From positions 3,038,001 to 3,102,000 of the forward strand of contig NZ_JAIFAG010000001.1 in assembly GCF_020012125.1 (NCBI RefSeq): a stretch of DNA of 64,000 nt, given 5' to 3'. The DNA comes from Hymenobacter psoromatis. Its GTDB lineage: Bacteria > Bacteroidota > Bacteroidia > Cytophagales > Hymenobacteraceae. The position numbers were made by a program, and so were the translations under genes. This document shows positions 15,645 through 24,145 of this stretch, in pieces (position 1 is the first letter of the stretch; every line of letters starts with the position of its first letter). Under the pieces are notes generated by a model, which worked only from the letters and a program-made list of their open reading frames with translations, did not search any database and was not told the origin of the DNA.

Positions 15645-16013
15645 TGGAGCTGCAGGGATTCGAACCCTGGTCCAGACAAGGAAGCCAACGTGCTTTCTAC
15701 GTGCGTAGCTATGCTTGGATTTTCGAGGCATTTCAGGCGCACATCAGGCCCTTAAAATTCCCTTATCGGCAGTTGGGTTTCGCCTCCGAATCACCGCTCT
15801 TCGAAGGCTAGTTCTTACTTACGACGCGCCGAACTCCCAGGTGTAAAAACGTACCCAGGCGGCACGATGGCAGTGCTTAGTTCTAAACTAGGCAGCCATG
15901 GCGTACGAATAGTCGCCGATTGTTGTTTGATAGATTTTTTGGCGGGAGAGCTTCCATCAACTCCCGGCACGCTTACCCGCAACTTGCGCAAGCTGTCAAT
16001 TCCGGTCAGCCCC
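15645..16013 (-). ncRNA. ssrA: Transfer-messenger RNA
   Basis: On the minus strand the RNA starts GGGGCTGACCGG and ends TTCGAATCCCTGCAGCTCCA, the two ends pairing as a tRNA-like acceptor (GGGGCTG with CAGCTCC, including G3-U70). The T-arm GGGTTCGAATCCC is clear. A resume codon GGC opens a frame GDYSYAMAA followed by TAG, matching the pattern of Bacteroidota tags such as G(E/D)xxYA(L/M)AA. The RNA is about 369 nt. It rescues stalled ribosomes with SmpB and marks the peptide for degradation. The end positions are set from the pairing and could shift by a base. CCA is not encoded. Confidence 0.93.
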
Positions 16014-16054
16014 AAATTAGAAAGAACGAGGTCCGCCTCCTGCGAAGCGGGGCG

Positions 16055-16062
16055 CAAAGATA
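16055..16062 (-). promoter_or_regulatory. Candidate -7 box of the tmRNA promoter
   Basis: The minus strand reads TATCTTTG, fitting TAnnTTTG, about 42 bp upstream of the mature tmRNA 5' end. No TTG at 19 bp. Confidence 0.4.
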
Positions 16063-16143
16063 CGCGCTAGGTGAAATAAATGTTTTGGTGGCGGGTTTTG
16101 TTCCGGGGGGTAGGGCCAGCTTTAGCTTGCCGCTGGCCGGGGG

Positions 16144-16151
16144 TATCTTTG
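16144..16151 (+). promoter_or_regulatory. Candidate -7 box of the dnaX promoter
   Basis: TATCTTTG lies 14 bp before the dnaX ATG, so the 5' leader would be very short. A TTG lies 14 bp upstream (16127-16129), closer than the usual 19. Confidence 0.45.
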
Positions 16152-16165
16152 CTAGCGTATCGCGT

Positions 16166-18172
16166 ATGGAAAATTTTGTTGTTTCGGCCCGTAAGTACCG
16201 TCCGGCCACGTTCAGGAGCGTGGTGGGGCAGCAGCACGTCACCACGACGCTGCAAAACGCCATTCAGAGCCAGCATTTAGCGCAGGCGTTCTTGTTTTGC
16301 GGGCCGCGGGGAGTAGGCAAAACCACCTGCGCCCGCATCCTGGCCAAGACTATCAACTGCACCAACCTTACGCCCGAGGCCGAGGCGTGCGGGCAGTGTA
16401 CCTCGTGCGTGGCGTTTCAAGAAAATGCCTCTTTTAACGTGCACGAGCTGGATGCGGCCTCTAATAATTCGGTGGAAGATATCCGCTCGCTGGTGGAGCA
16501 GGTACGCTACGCGCCGCAGCAGGGCCGGTATAAAATCTATATTATTGACGAGGTGCACATGCTCTCCAACGCGGCCTTCAACGCCTTTTTGAAGACGCTG
16601 GAGGAGCCGCCGAGCTACGCCATTTTTATCCTGGCTACTACCGAGCGGCACAAGATTATCCCCACCATTTTGAGCCGGTGCCAGATTTTCGACTTCAACC
16701 GGATTCGGGTGGATGATATTCGGGAGCACCTGCGCTACGTGGCGACTAGCGAGGGCGTAACGGCCGACGACGACGCGCTGCACCTGCTGGCCCAGAAGGC
16801 CGACGGCGGCCTGCGCGACGCGCTCTCGATGTTTGACCAGCAGGTAACTTTTGCGGGTAATAATCTGACATACAAGGAAGTGGTGCAGAACCTGCACATC
16901 CTGGACTACGATTATTATTTCCGGCTGGTGGAGGCGCTGACCAGCGAAAACCTGTCGGCCGCGCTGCTGCTGCTGGACGAGGTGATGCAGCAGGGCTTCG
17001 ATTTGCACAACTTCGTGGTGGGCACGGCCGAGCATTTGCGCGGCCTGCTGGTGTGCAAAGACCCCGTGACGGTGCAGCTGCTGGAGGTGTCGGAGGGCAT
17101 TCGGCAGCAGTACGTGCGGCAGGCGCAGGCCGCGCCGCTGCCCTTCCTGCTCTCGGCCCTGAACCTGGTGAGCCAGTGCGACCGCGAGTTCAAGCAGGCC
17201 AAAAACCAGCGCCTGCACGTGGAGCTTACGCTCATGAAGCTGGCGTATCTCAACGGGGCCGTGCAATTTGTGCGCGACCTGACGCCGGCCGGCAACCACA
17301 GGTCAGCATCAGCCAACGGCGAGGCTAAAAAAAAAACTAGCGGCGTAGCTGCCCCTACCCCCTCGCCCCCGGCCAGCCTCAGTCAAGCCCCAAACGCCAG
17401 CAGCCAGGCGTCCGACACCAACGCCCCCGCCGACGGTCCCGAGCCGTTGCCCGTCGAAAACGGCGTAACCGAGTTGCACCCTACCCCCAGTATTGAGCCC
17501 GAAGCCGCGGAGCTCGTCACGCCCCGCCATCAGGTGCGCGACACGTTGCCGCACATCGAAGTGGGCCGGCCCAGTATGCAGGGTTTGGAGCCCAACCACC
17601 GGCCCACCGACGTGCCGCCCGGCCTCGTGGCCGAGTCGTCCGCTCCGGCCGTGCGCCCCACGCTGGCCCCTACCCTCCCCAAGCTGCCCAGCCTCGCCAA
17701 TCGCCTGCCCGGCCTGCGCGACGTGGGCACGCCCGCTCCGGCCACGCCAGCCCAAAAACCAGGAACCCAAACCCAGGAACCAGCCGCCCCGACCGGCCCC
17801 CTACCCCCCATCGCGCCCGAGCTGCTGCAAACCGTGTGGAAGCAGCTGACCGAGGAGCGCCGCGCGCAGGAAAAAATCAGTGACTACCTGGTGCTGAACC
17901 GCGCCGTGACGGCCGACGCGAGCCACGTCATCATGCTCACTGTGGATAATCCGGTGCAGGTGGTGCAGTTCAACGAGTTTCGGGCCGAGTTTACGGTGGA
18001 GCTGCGGCGGCGCACCGGCCACCCCGGCCTCACGGTGCAGACCGAGGTAGCCGAGGCCGCGCCCACCGGCCGCAAGCTCTACACGTCCAACGATAAATTC
18101 GCCTACCTGGCCGAGAAATATCCCGCCTTGCAGGAAATGAAGCAGCGCCTGGGGCTGGATGCGGATTTTTAG
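16166..18172 (+). CDS. dnaX: DNA polymerase III subunit gamma/tau
   Basis: I choose the ATG at 16166 (MENFVVSARKYRPATF); the open frame reaches back to 15920, but that part lies across the tmRNA gene. The AAA+ clamp-loader domain shows Walker A (GPRGVGKTT), four zinc-type cysteines (C-x8-C-x2-C-x2-C form, CGQCTSC visible), Walker B (IIDEVHM) and the SRC sensor (ILSRCQIF). After domain III comes a long Pro/Ala-rich linker, where CCTACCCC octamers encode APTPSP, HPTPS and LPPIA, and a C-terminal domain (LLQTVWKQLTEERRAQ) as in Bacteroidota DnaX. About 668 residues. It loads the sliding clamp at the replication fork. Confidence 0.96.
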   Translation: MENFVVSARKYRPATFRSVVGQQHVTTTLQNAIQSQHLAQAFLFCGPRGVGKTTCARILAKTINCTNLTPEAEACGQCTSCVAFQENASFNVHELDAASNNSVEDIRSLVEQVRYAPQQGRYKIYIIDEVHMLSNAAFNAFLKTLEEPPSYAIFILATTERHKIIPTILSRCQIFDFNRIRVDDIREHLRYVATSEGVTADDDALHLLAQKADGGLRDALSMFDQQVTFAGNNLTYKEVVQNLHILDYDYYFRLVEALTSENLSAALLLLDEVMQQGFDLHNFVVGTAEHLRGLLVCKDPVTVQLLEVSEGIRQQYVRQAQAAPLPFLLSALNLVSQCDREFKQAKNQRLHVELTLMKLAYLNGAVQFVRDLTPAGNHRSASANGEAKKKTSGVAAPTPSPPASLSQAPNASSQASDTNAPADGPEPLPVENGVTELHPTPSIEPEAAELVTPRHQVRDTLPHIEVGRPSMQGLEPNHRPTDVPPGLVAESSAPAVRPTLAPTLPKLPSLANRLPGLRDVGTPAPATPAQKPGTQTQEPAAPTGPLPPIAPELLQTVWKQLTEERRAQEKISDYLVLNRAVTADASHVIMLTVDNPVQVVQFNEFRAEFTVELRRRTGHPGLTVQTEVAEAAPTGRKLYTSNDKFAYLAEKYPALQEMKQRLGLDADF

Positions 18173-18190
18173 GGGTAGGAAGAATTGGGA

Positions 18191-19756
18191 ATGAGGAATT
18201 TCAGCAAAATCACCCGGACTAAATTCTTCCTTCTTCCTGCTGAATTCCTCCTTCTTTTCCTGTTGGGTTGCCGCCCTACCCCCCCGCCGCCGTTGCGCGT
18301 GAGCTTTGTGGGCGACGTGCTGCTGGCCCGCGCCGTGCCCGCCGCGCTGGCCCGCGACAGCGCCGCCCTTCGCCGCACCGCGCGGCAGCTCTGGGCCGGC
18401 AGCCGCTACGTGGTGGGCAACCTGGAATGCCCGCTCACCGATACGGCCCGGCCAGTACACAAAGCGTTTGTTTTTCAGGCTAAGCCAAAGTGGGCTGGCT
18501 GGCTGCGTAGCCTGGGATTCACCCACCTTTCACTGGCGAATAACCACACCCTTGACCAGCGCCTACCGGGCCTGCGCACCACGGCCCGCACCCTGCGGGC
18601 GGCGCGACTGGGCGCGCTGGGCTACCAGCCCGACTCGCTGGCCGGCTGCCTACCCACAGTGTTGGGGTCCGATAGCAGCGTGGTGGTGTTCGCCTATTCT
18701 GCTTACTCGCAGCAAACTGCCGGCGAAGGCTGCCAATGCGGGCGCGATTTTGCGGCGCTCTGCGAGCGGGTGGCCACGTACAAAACGCTGTTTCCCGAGC
18801 GGGCGGTGCTGGTGTATCTGCACTGGGGCACCGAGTACGCGGCGCGGCCCAGCGCCGACCAGCGCCAGCAGGCCCACGACCTCGTGGATGCCGGCGCGGC
18901 GGCCGTGGTAGGGGCGCACCCGCACGTGGTGCAGCCGGTGGCGTTTTACCGGGGCCGGCCCATCGTGTACAGTTTGGGCAATTTTCTGTTTGACCAGCGC
19001 GGAGGCGTTGCTGCGCTGGCCGCGCAGGTTGATTTTGATTTGAAAAACGGGCGGGTGGCGGCCACGTTTATCCGGCCGCTACGCCTGGTGGGCGCAGTGC
19101 CCCAGCTAGCCGACGCGGCCGCCCGGCGGGCGCTGGCCCAACGGCTGCAACCGGCCGACGGCAGCGCGCGGCTAGTGGAGCAGCCGACGGGCTGGCTCGT
19201 GCGCCCCACCGCGCTCCCTACCCCCGCCGATTCGCTGCCCACCTACCTGGTACCGCACCTGACGATAACCGGCCCGGCCGGCCCGCGCACCGCCGTGCGC
19301 CTGCGCTACCTGCCCCACTGGCGGCAGTACCAAGTGCGCGCCCGCACCGGCGATACCGAGTCGGTACTACCCCTGGGATTTCCGGTGTACCGGCTCACGC
19401 AGGGCGACGTGGACAACGACGGCCGGCCCGATTTGCTCATCGGGCCCGTGAAGCGCACGCCGCTCGATGCGGCGGTGCGGCGGCGCTTATTTGTGTACAG
19501 CCTCGACAGCGCCGGGCGGCTGCGGCCCCGCTGGCGCGGCTCGCGGCTGATGTTCAAGCTACTGTATTTCAAGGTAGTGCCTGACTCAAATGGCTCGTCC
19601 GTGCTGACCATTGAGCAGGAACCGGGGGGTAGCTACTGCGTTGGGCGCTATGTTTGGCAGGGCTTTGGGCTGGCGCTCGATAAATTTCGGGCGCGGCGGC
19701 TTTCGCGGGCGGCGGCGTACCAGGTTTTCGTGCAGGCCGGCCCGGCTGCCCACTAG
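18191..19756 (+). CDS. CapA-like lipoprotein (PGA_cap metallophosphatase fold)
   Basis: I choose the ATG at 18191; a TTG lies two codons upstream. The N-terminus is hydrophobic with lipobox LLGC, so this is a lipoprotein. The CapA/PGA_cap domain follows: VSFVGDVLLAR, VVGNLECPLTD, LSLANNHTLDQ, VYLHWGTEY, VVGAHPHVVQPV and IVYSLGNFLFDQ. These residues match the metallophosphoesterase-like fold of capsule polyglutamate proteins. The last 170 residues have a separate beta-rich part with VDNDGRPDLLIGPV, a Ca-type Asp/Asn motif of FG-GAP kind. The start region is made of an AT-rich tract like that in pheT. It follows dnaX by 18 bp and may be cotranscribed with it. Confidence 0.85.
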   Translation: MRNFSKITRTKFFLLPAEFLLLFLLGCRPTPPPPLRVSFVGDVLLARAVPAALARDSAALRRTARQLWAGSRYVVGNLECPLTDTARPVHKAFVFQAKPKWAGWLRSLGFTHLSLANNHTLDQRLPGLRTTARTLRAARLGALGYQPDSLAGCLPTVLGSDSSVVVFAYSAYSQQTAGEGCQCGRDFAALCERVATYKTLFPERAVLVYLHWGTEYAARPSADQRQQAHDLVDAGAAAVVGAHPHVVQPVAFYRGRPIVYSLGNFLFDQRGGVAALAAQVDFDLKNGRVAATFIRPLRLVGAVPQLADAAARRALAQRLQPADGSARLVEQPTGWLVRPTALPTPADSLPTYLVPHLTITGPAGPRTAVRLRYLPHWRQYQVRARTGDTESVLPLGFPVYRLTQGDVDNDGRPDLLIGPVKRTPLDAAVRRRLFVYSLDSAGRLRPRWRGSRLMFKLLYFKVVPDSNGSSVLTIEQEPGGSYCVGRYVWQGFGLALDKFRARRLSRAAAYQVFVQAGPAAH

Positions 19757-19777
19757 GCATTTACTACCCGTATCGGT

Positions 19778-22381
19778 ATGCGTAAGAAACCCTTAATGCT
19801 GGCGCTGGCCGGCGTAGTGCTGCTGACTATAGCGGCGGGCATTTACTGGTGGCGCGCCGCGCCGGCGCGCCTGGCCGCGCCCCCTATCACGGCTGCCGCG
19901 GTGGCGGCCGGGCCGGCGGTTTTCACCGATGCGATGCAGGAAAACGGTTTTGGCGAGTTGGTGCCGGTGCAATTGACCGAGAGCAAGGCCGGGCTGGCCA
20001 AATTCTACCAGCGGCCCGACATCGCGGAATTTTACCAAAGCAATGAGGGATATGACGAATTTGCCGCCGAGGAAGTCAAGCACAAGGTTGCCCCGCTGCC
20101 GCTCGATTTCAACCAGTCGCTGGCCGGCAAGTCGTACCTCGACCTGTTGCTGTTGCGCAATGAGTTGTACGCCCGCAACGGCTACTGCTTTATGAATAGC
20201 ACTGCCCGAGCCTATTTCGACACCAAAAAGTGGTACCGGCCAGTGTGGCAAAACGACTCGGTGGCGGCGGATGGCCATTCGGTGCATTCGGCCGGGCCGC
20301 TGCCCGTGCCGCTGAACCGGCAGGAGGCCGCCTTTGCCCAAAAAATTCACGCCCAAGAGCTAGTGCTGCTGGCGCACCGCGTGGCCCCGCAGGGCGGCTT
20401 CCCGATGCTGGGGCTGGACTATGTAGTGAACCAGCGCGAGGAACCCCTGACGCCAGCCCTGCGCCCGGTGCTAGCGCGCCACAACTTCGCCATCGTGCCC
20501 ACTCAGGAGGAGCAATTATTTTACCTCTACGACCAAAACGAGTACAGCTACACGCCCAACTTCGTCACCACCGACCTCCTCCTGCAGCTGCTGCACAAGT
20601 ACCTGAACGGCATTTTAAGCGATGTGGAGGAGGTGCGCCTCGCGCCCATCGTGGCCCAAATGCTGCGCCAGGGCACCACCCAGGCCCAGATACTGGCTAC
20701 CCAAAGCCAAAACCTCCAGGCCCGCGACGCGGCCGAATGGGCCGCCGCCTATTACGCTATCGGCCGCAATCTGCTCACGGGCAGCACCCAAACCGTGGCC
20801 GGCGAGTACGCCGACCAGGTACCCGGCGAGGTGGCCCTGGTCACGCAGGCCAACGTGAAGGGCTCGTATTTCCTGCGCGATTCGCTCTACGAGTATAAGT
20901 CTCTAAAGCCGCGCGGCATGTACACCCGCAATGACACTACGCGGCGCTACTTCCGCACGGTAAAGTGGCTGAATACCGCCCCCGTTTTTCTGGATGGCGA
21001 TGCCGGTGTGCTGCGGGCCGCCGCGCTGGCGCTGGCCCTATCGGCCAGCCCCGAGGCCACCAAAGGCTTAGCCGACCTGAGCCGCGTGCTCGACGTGCTG
21101 GTGGGCGACGAGGACAACCGCTCGCTCACCAACCTACTGCGGATTCTAAAAAAAGACTACGCCGGGCAAACGCTCGACCAGTTGGCCGCGCCCGCCACCC
21201 TGGCCCGCCTGCGCCAGCAGCTGGTGGCCGCCGGCACCGACCGCATTCGGCCCAAAGGCGTTACGGCCAAGGCCGCGGAGGCCCTGGCGCGGCCCAAGCT
21301 GCTGTTCACGGCCGGGCGCTACACATTCGACGGCGAAATACTTTCGCGCCTCACCGAAGTGCTGGCACCCCAGCCCAAGCGGCCGTTCCCGAAGGGTTTG
21401 GATGCCTTCGCGGCCTTCGGCAACCGCACGGCGGAGGATATTCTACTTAATCAATACAAGGAAGCCGCCCGCTGGCCCGCCTACCCCGACACGCTGCGGT
21501 CGGTGCAAAAGCAGTTCGGGAGCTATAAAAACTGGGACCAGAACCTGTACACCAAAACCATGCAGGTGCTACTGAGCCTGAACGCGCCTAGCCCCGACCC
21601 CAACCCGCCCTATTTTGCCCGCACGCCGGCCTGGCAGCGGCGCAACCTCAGCACGGCTCTCGGCGGCTGGGCCGAGCTGAAGCACGACCTGCTGCTGTAT
21701 TCGGAGCAGCCGATGGGGGCCGAGATGGGCGGCCCCGGCGGCGGCCCGCCTACCCCCAACCAATTGGGCTACGTCGAGCCTAATTTACCCTTCTGGCAGC
21801 ACGCGCTGGCGCTGCTCGATTTCCAGAACCAGGCCCTGCGCCGCCTGCACGCCAACACGCCGCACCTCGACAGCCTGAACCGGGGCATTTACCGGCTGGT
21901 GAGTAATTTGGAGCAGCTGGCCCGCAAAGAAGTGGCGCACCAGCCCCTCACCACCGACGAAATGAATGGCCTGGCCCACGTGGGGGGCGAGGTGGAAATG
22001 CTGACGCTCCTCACGCTCAAGCTTAGCACGTCTGACCCACTGCCCGAACGCGAGCGCCGCCTCGCGCTGGTGGCCGACGTGTACGCCTACAACGGCACCG
22101 CGCTGGAAGAAGCGGTGGGCGCGGCCGACGCGCTCTACGTAGTGGTGGATATCAACGGCACGGCCGTGCTCACCCGCGGCGCGGTGTTCAGTTACTACGA
22201 ATTTACCAGCCCTACCCCCCTCACCGATGAGGAGTGGCAGGGCCAGTTGGCCACAAGTTCCAAACCCCGCCCCACTTGGCTCAAGGACTTGCTAGTGCCC
22301 GTGCCGGCCCTGAACAAAAACAGCCTCAAAAACGAGAAAGGTGCCGTTTCGATAGGTTTGGGGATGCCGACTACTGAGTAG
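19778..22381 (+). CDS. DUF3160 protein with a YARHG domain
   Basis: The 867-residue protein begins MRKKPLMLALAGVVLLTIAAGIYWW, a signal anchor. A YARHG domain is seen at about residues 125-150 (LLRNELYARNGYCFMN, YFDTKKWYRP). Then comes the large DUF3160 domain: FVTTDLLLQLLHKY, EEVRLAPIVAQM, and the late DVYAYNGTALEEAVG, PLYVVVDI-like segments (seen as LYVVVDINGTAVLTRG). DUF3160 proteins are found in the envelope and have no known activity; YARHG is a small extracellular domain. It starts 21 bp after the CapA-like gene, so the two likely form an operon. Confidence 0.85.
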   Translation: MRKKPLMLALAGVVLLTIAAGIYWWRAAPARLAAPPITAAAVAAGPAVFTDAMQENGFGELVPVQLTESKAGLAKFYQRPDIAEFYQSNEGYDEFAAEEVKHKVAPLPLDFNQSLAGKSYLDLLLLRNELYARNGYCFMNSTARAYFDTKKWYRPVWQNDSVAADGHSVHSAGPLPVPLNRQEAAFAQKIHAQELVLLAHRVAPQGGFPMLGLDYVVNQREEPLTPALRPVLARHNFAIVPTQEEQLFYLYDQNEYSYTPNFVTTDLLLQLLHKYLNGILSDVEEVRLAPIVAQMLRQGTTQAQILATQSQNLQARDAAEWAAAYYAIGRNLLTGSTQTVAGEYADQVPGEVALVTQANVKGSYFLRDSLYEYKSLKPRGMYTRNDTTRRYFRTVKWLNTAPVFLDGDAGVLRAAALALALSASPEATKGLADLSRVLDVLVGDEDNRSLTNLLRILKKDYAGQTLDQLAAPATLARLRQQLVAAGTDRIRPKGVTAKAAEALARPKLLFTAGRYTFDGEILSRLTEVLAPQPKRPFPKGLDAFAAFGNRTAEDILLNQYKEAARWPAYPDTLRSVQKQFGSYKNWDQNLYTKTMQVLLSLNAPSPDPNPPYFARTPAWQRRNLSTALGGWAELKHDLLLYSEQPMGAEMGGPGGGPPTPNQLGYVEPNLPFWQHALALLDFQNQALRRLHANTPHLDSLNRGIYRLVSNLEQLARKEVAHQPLTTDEMNGLAHVGGEVEMLTLLTLKLSTSDPLPERERRLALVADVYAYNGTALEEAVGAADALYVVVDINGTAVLTRGAVFSYYEFTSPTPLTDEEWQGQLATSSKPRPTWLKDLLVPVPALNKNSLKNEKGAVSIGLGMPTTE

Positions 22382-22386
22382 CCGCG

Positions 22387-23304
22387 CTACAATACCTGTC
22401 CCAGCCCAAACAACAGCGTGAATACCAGCGTGCTGAGCGCCATTTGCTTCAGCAGCGGGTCGAGCTGCGGCGACTCCTGGCGCGCCCACACCTGGTAGCC
22501 GTTGAAGGCGAACAGCGGCAGGGCCAGCACGAACAGCCACTGCCAGGGCGAGTGGTAGGTGAGCGCCACGTAGAGCGTGGCGGCCCCTACCCCCAGCAGC
22601 AGCAGCAGCCAGTGGTAGCGCCGGGCGTGGCGCGGCCCCAGCCGCACCGGCACCGTGATTTTACCAGCCAGCTTATCCGAGGCAATGTCACGGATGTTGT
22701 TGACGTTCAGCACGGCCGTGGCGAAGCAGCCGAGCGCGGCGGCCGGCAGCAGCACCACCAGCGGCAGGGCCTGGCCCAGCGCGTGCGCCTGGGAGTAGGC
22801 TTGCAGAAAGTACGTGCCGCACACGCCCACGAGGCCAAAAAAGGTGAACACCGACACGTCGCCCAGCCCCGCGTAGCCGTACGGGTTGCTACCCGCCGTA
22901 TAGTTCACGGCCGCCCAAATGGCCGATATTCCCAGCACCAGAAACGCCAGCAGCACCCACGCGCCGGCCAGGCCCAGCGCCAGCAGCAGCAGCAGCAGCC
23001 CGCTCACAAAGGCCGCCGCCCCGAAGCCCCACATGGCCCGTTTCATCTGCGCGGGCGTAATGGCCCCGCTCTGCACCGCCCGCAGCGGCCCCTGCCGATG
23101 CACGCTGTCGGCCCCGTTTACCGAGTCGCCGTAGTCGTTGGCCAGGTTGCTAAGTATCTGAAGTAGAATGGTCGTAACTGCCGCCAGCGCCACCACCGGG
23201 CCATTAAAATGCCCCGTTGCCTTCGCCAGAAAGCCGCCCGTGAGGATGCTGGCCAAAGCGAGGGGTAGGGTGCGGGGACGAAACGCGGAAATCCAGGGCG
23301 ACAT
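22387..23304 (-). CDS. menA: 1,4-dihydroxy-2-naphthoate polyprenyltransferase
   Basis: The 305-residue membrane protein starts MSPWISAFRPRTLPLALA. The UbiA-family Asp-rich motif is seen as NDYGDSVNGAD at about 56-66, followed by RQGPLRAVQSG. A second motif is NNIRDIASDKLAGK. Eight or so hydrophobic segments complete the fold. MenA attaches a polyprenyl chain to dihydroxynaphthoate in menaquinone synthesis, the usual quinone in this phylum. It converges with the DUF3160 gene (6 bp apart) with no terminator between. Confidence 0.94.
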   Translation of the reverse strand: MSPWISAFRPRTLPLALASILTGGFLAKATGHFNGPVVALAAVTTILLQILSNLANDYGDSVNGADSVHRQGPLRAVQSGAITPAQMKRAMWGFGAAAFVSGLLLLLLALGLAGAWVLLAFLVLGISAIWAAVNYTAGSNPYGYAGLGDVSVFTFFGLVGVCGTYFLQAYSQAHALGQALPLVVLLPAAALGCFATAVLNVNNIRDIASDKLAGKITVPVRLGPRHARRYHWLLLLLGVGAATLYVALTYHSPWQWLFVLALPLFAFNGYQVWARQESPQLDPLLKQMALSTLVFTLLFGLGQVL

Positions 23305-23353
23305 GGGTTGAGGTGCTGATTTTTTTGGTGTACTACTATGCTGATTTTCAGCT

Positions 23354-23466
23354 AAAAAAGAACGTCATGCTGACGAAGGAAGCATCTCTACCGTGTAAGT
23401 AAATCTAACGATTGAGGTTAGTTACGCGGTAGAGATGCTTCTTTCGTCAGCATGACGTTCTTTTTT
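23354..23466. repeat. Long intergenic palindrome, AGAACGTCATGCTGACGAA type
   Basis: Arms of about 45 bases (23354-23398 and 23422-23466) match at all but a few positions. The ends are AAAAAAGAACGTC and GACGTTCTTTTTT, so each strand ends in a T-run and the element could stop transcription both ways. It lies between menA and the glutathione peroxidase gene. Confidence 0.9.
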
Positions 23467-23474
23467 GAAGAAGA

Positions 23475-24050
23475 CTACTTCTTCTCAATAGCCGCTACCA
23501 GCTCGGGGTCGGTCGGCTTCACTTTGGAGGGGTAGAAGGCTACTACGTGGCCTTGCTCATCCACTAGGTATTTGCAGAAATTCCAGGTCGGAGCCTCGCT
23601 CACGGCACCGTTCTTCGCCTTGTCGGCCAGGAACTTGTAGAGCGGCTGCGCATCATCGCCCTTCACCGGAGCGGTGGAGAAAAGCGGGAAAGTCACGCCG
23701 TAGTTCTTCTCGCAGAACGCGGCTACTTCACTGTTCGAGGCCAGCTCCTGGTTGAAGCTGTTGGACGGGAAGCCCAGCACGGTCACCTTGTTGCCGTACT
23801 TTTTCGATAGCTCTTCCAGCTCCTTATACTGCGGGGTGAAGCCGCACTTGGAAGCCGTGTTCACGATGAGCAATTTCTTGCCCTTGTACTGGCTCAGCTT
23901 CACGTCTTTACCATCAATGGTTTTCACGGTGTAGTCGTACACGGTGCCGGTGGCCGTGGCTTCGGTAGGCTGCATAGGGGTAGGGCGGGGGCTGGTGAAA
24001 GCCGCCAGACCAAGCGTGGCAGCGGCTAAAGCGAAAGCAAAAGGTTTCAT
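23475..24050 (-). CDS. Exported glutathione peroxidase family protein
   Basis: I choose the ATG at 24048-24050 (MKPFAFALAAATLGLAAFTS), which gives a signal peptide; the longer open frame adds 31 residues of no protein-like character. The active site is NTASKCGFT with a peroxidatic Cys at about residue 69 (not selenocysteine). The family segments LGFPSNSFNQE and WNFCKYLVDEQG provide the Gln and the Trp-Asn of the catalytic set. Such Cys-type enzymes usually use thioredoxin to reduce peroxides. About 191 residues. The signal peptide puts it in the periplasm or at the membrane. Confidence 0.92.
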   Translation of the reverse strand: MKPFAFALAAATLGLAAFTSPRPTPMQPTEATATGTVYDYTVKTIDGKDVKLSQYKGKKLLIVNTASKCGFTPQYKELEELSKKYGNKVTVLGFPSNSFNQELASNSEVAAFCEKNYGVTFPLFSTAPVKGDDAQPLYKFLADKAKNGAVSEAPTWNFCKYLVDEQGHVVAFYPSKVKPTDPELVAAIEKK

Positions 24051-24145
24051 AAGGAAAAGGCTGGGTGAAGTGAGTAAGCTGCTGATAACTACGGCCGGGC
24101 CGGGAAGGTTTGCGGGGGTAGGGCCGGCTCGCAGCGGCCGCATTA

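Noticed and set aside
15920-16165. An upstream extension of dnaX
   Set aside because: It crosses the tmRNA gene and its promoter; the ATG at 16166 gives the normal N-terminus.
16277-17299. A 340-codon minus frame opposite dnaX
   Set aside because: Antisense shadow of a well-supported gene.
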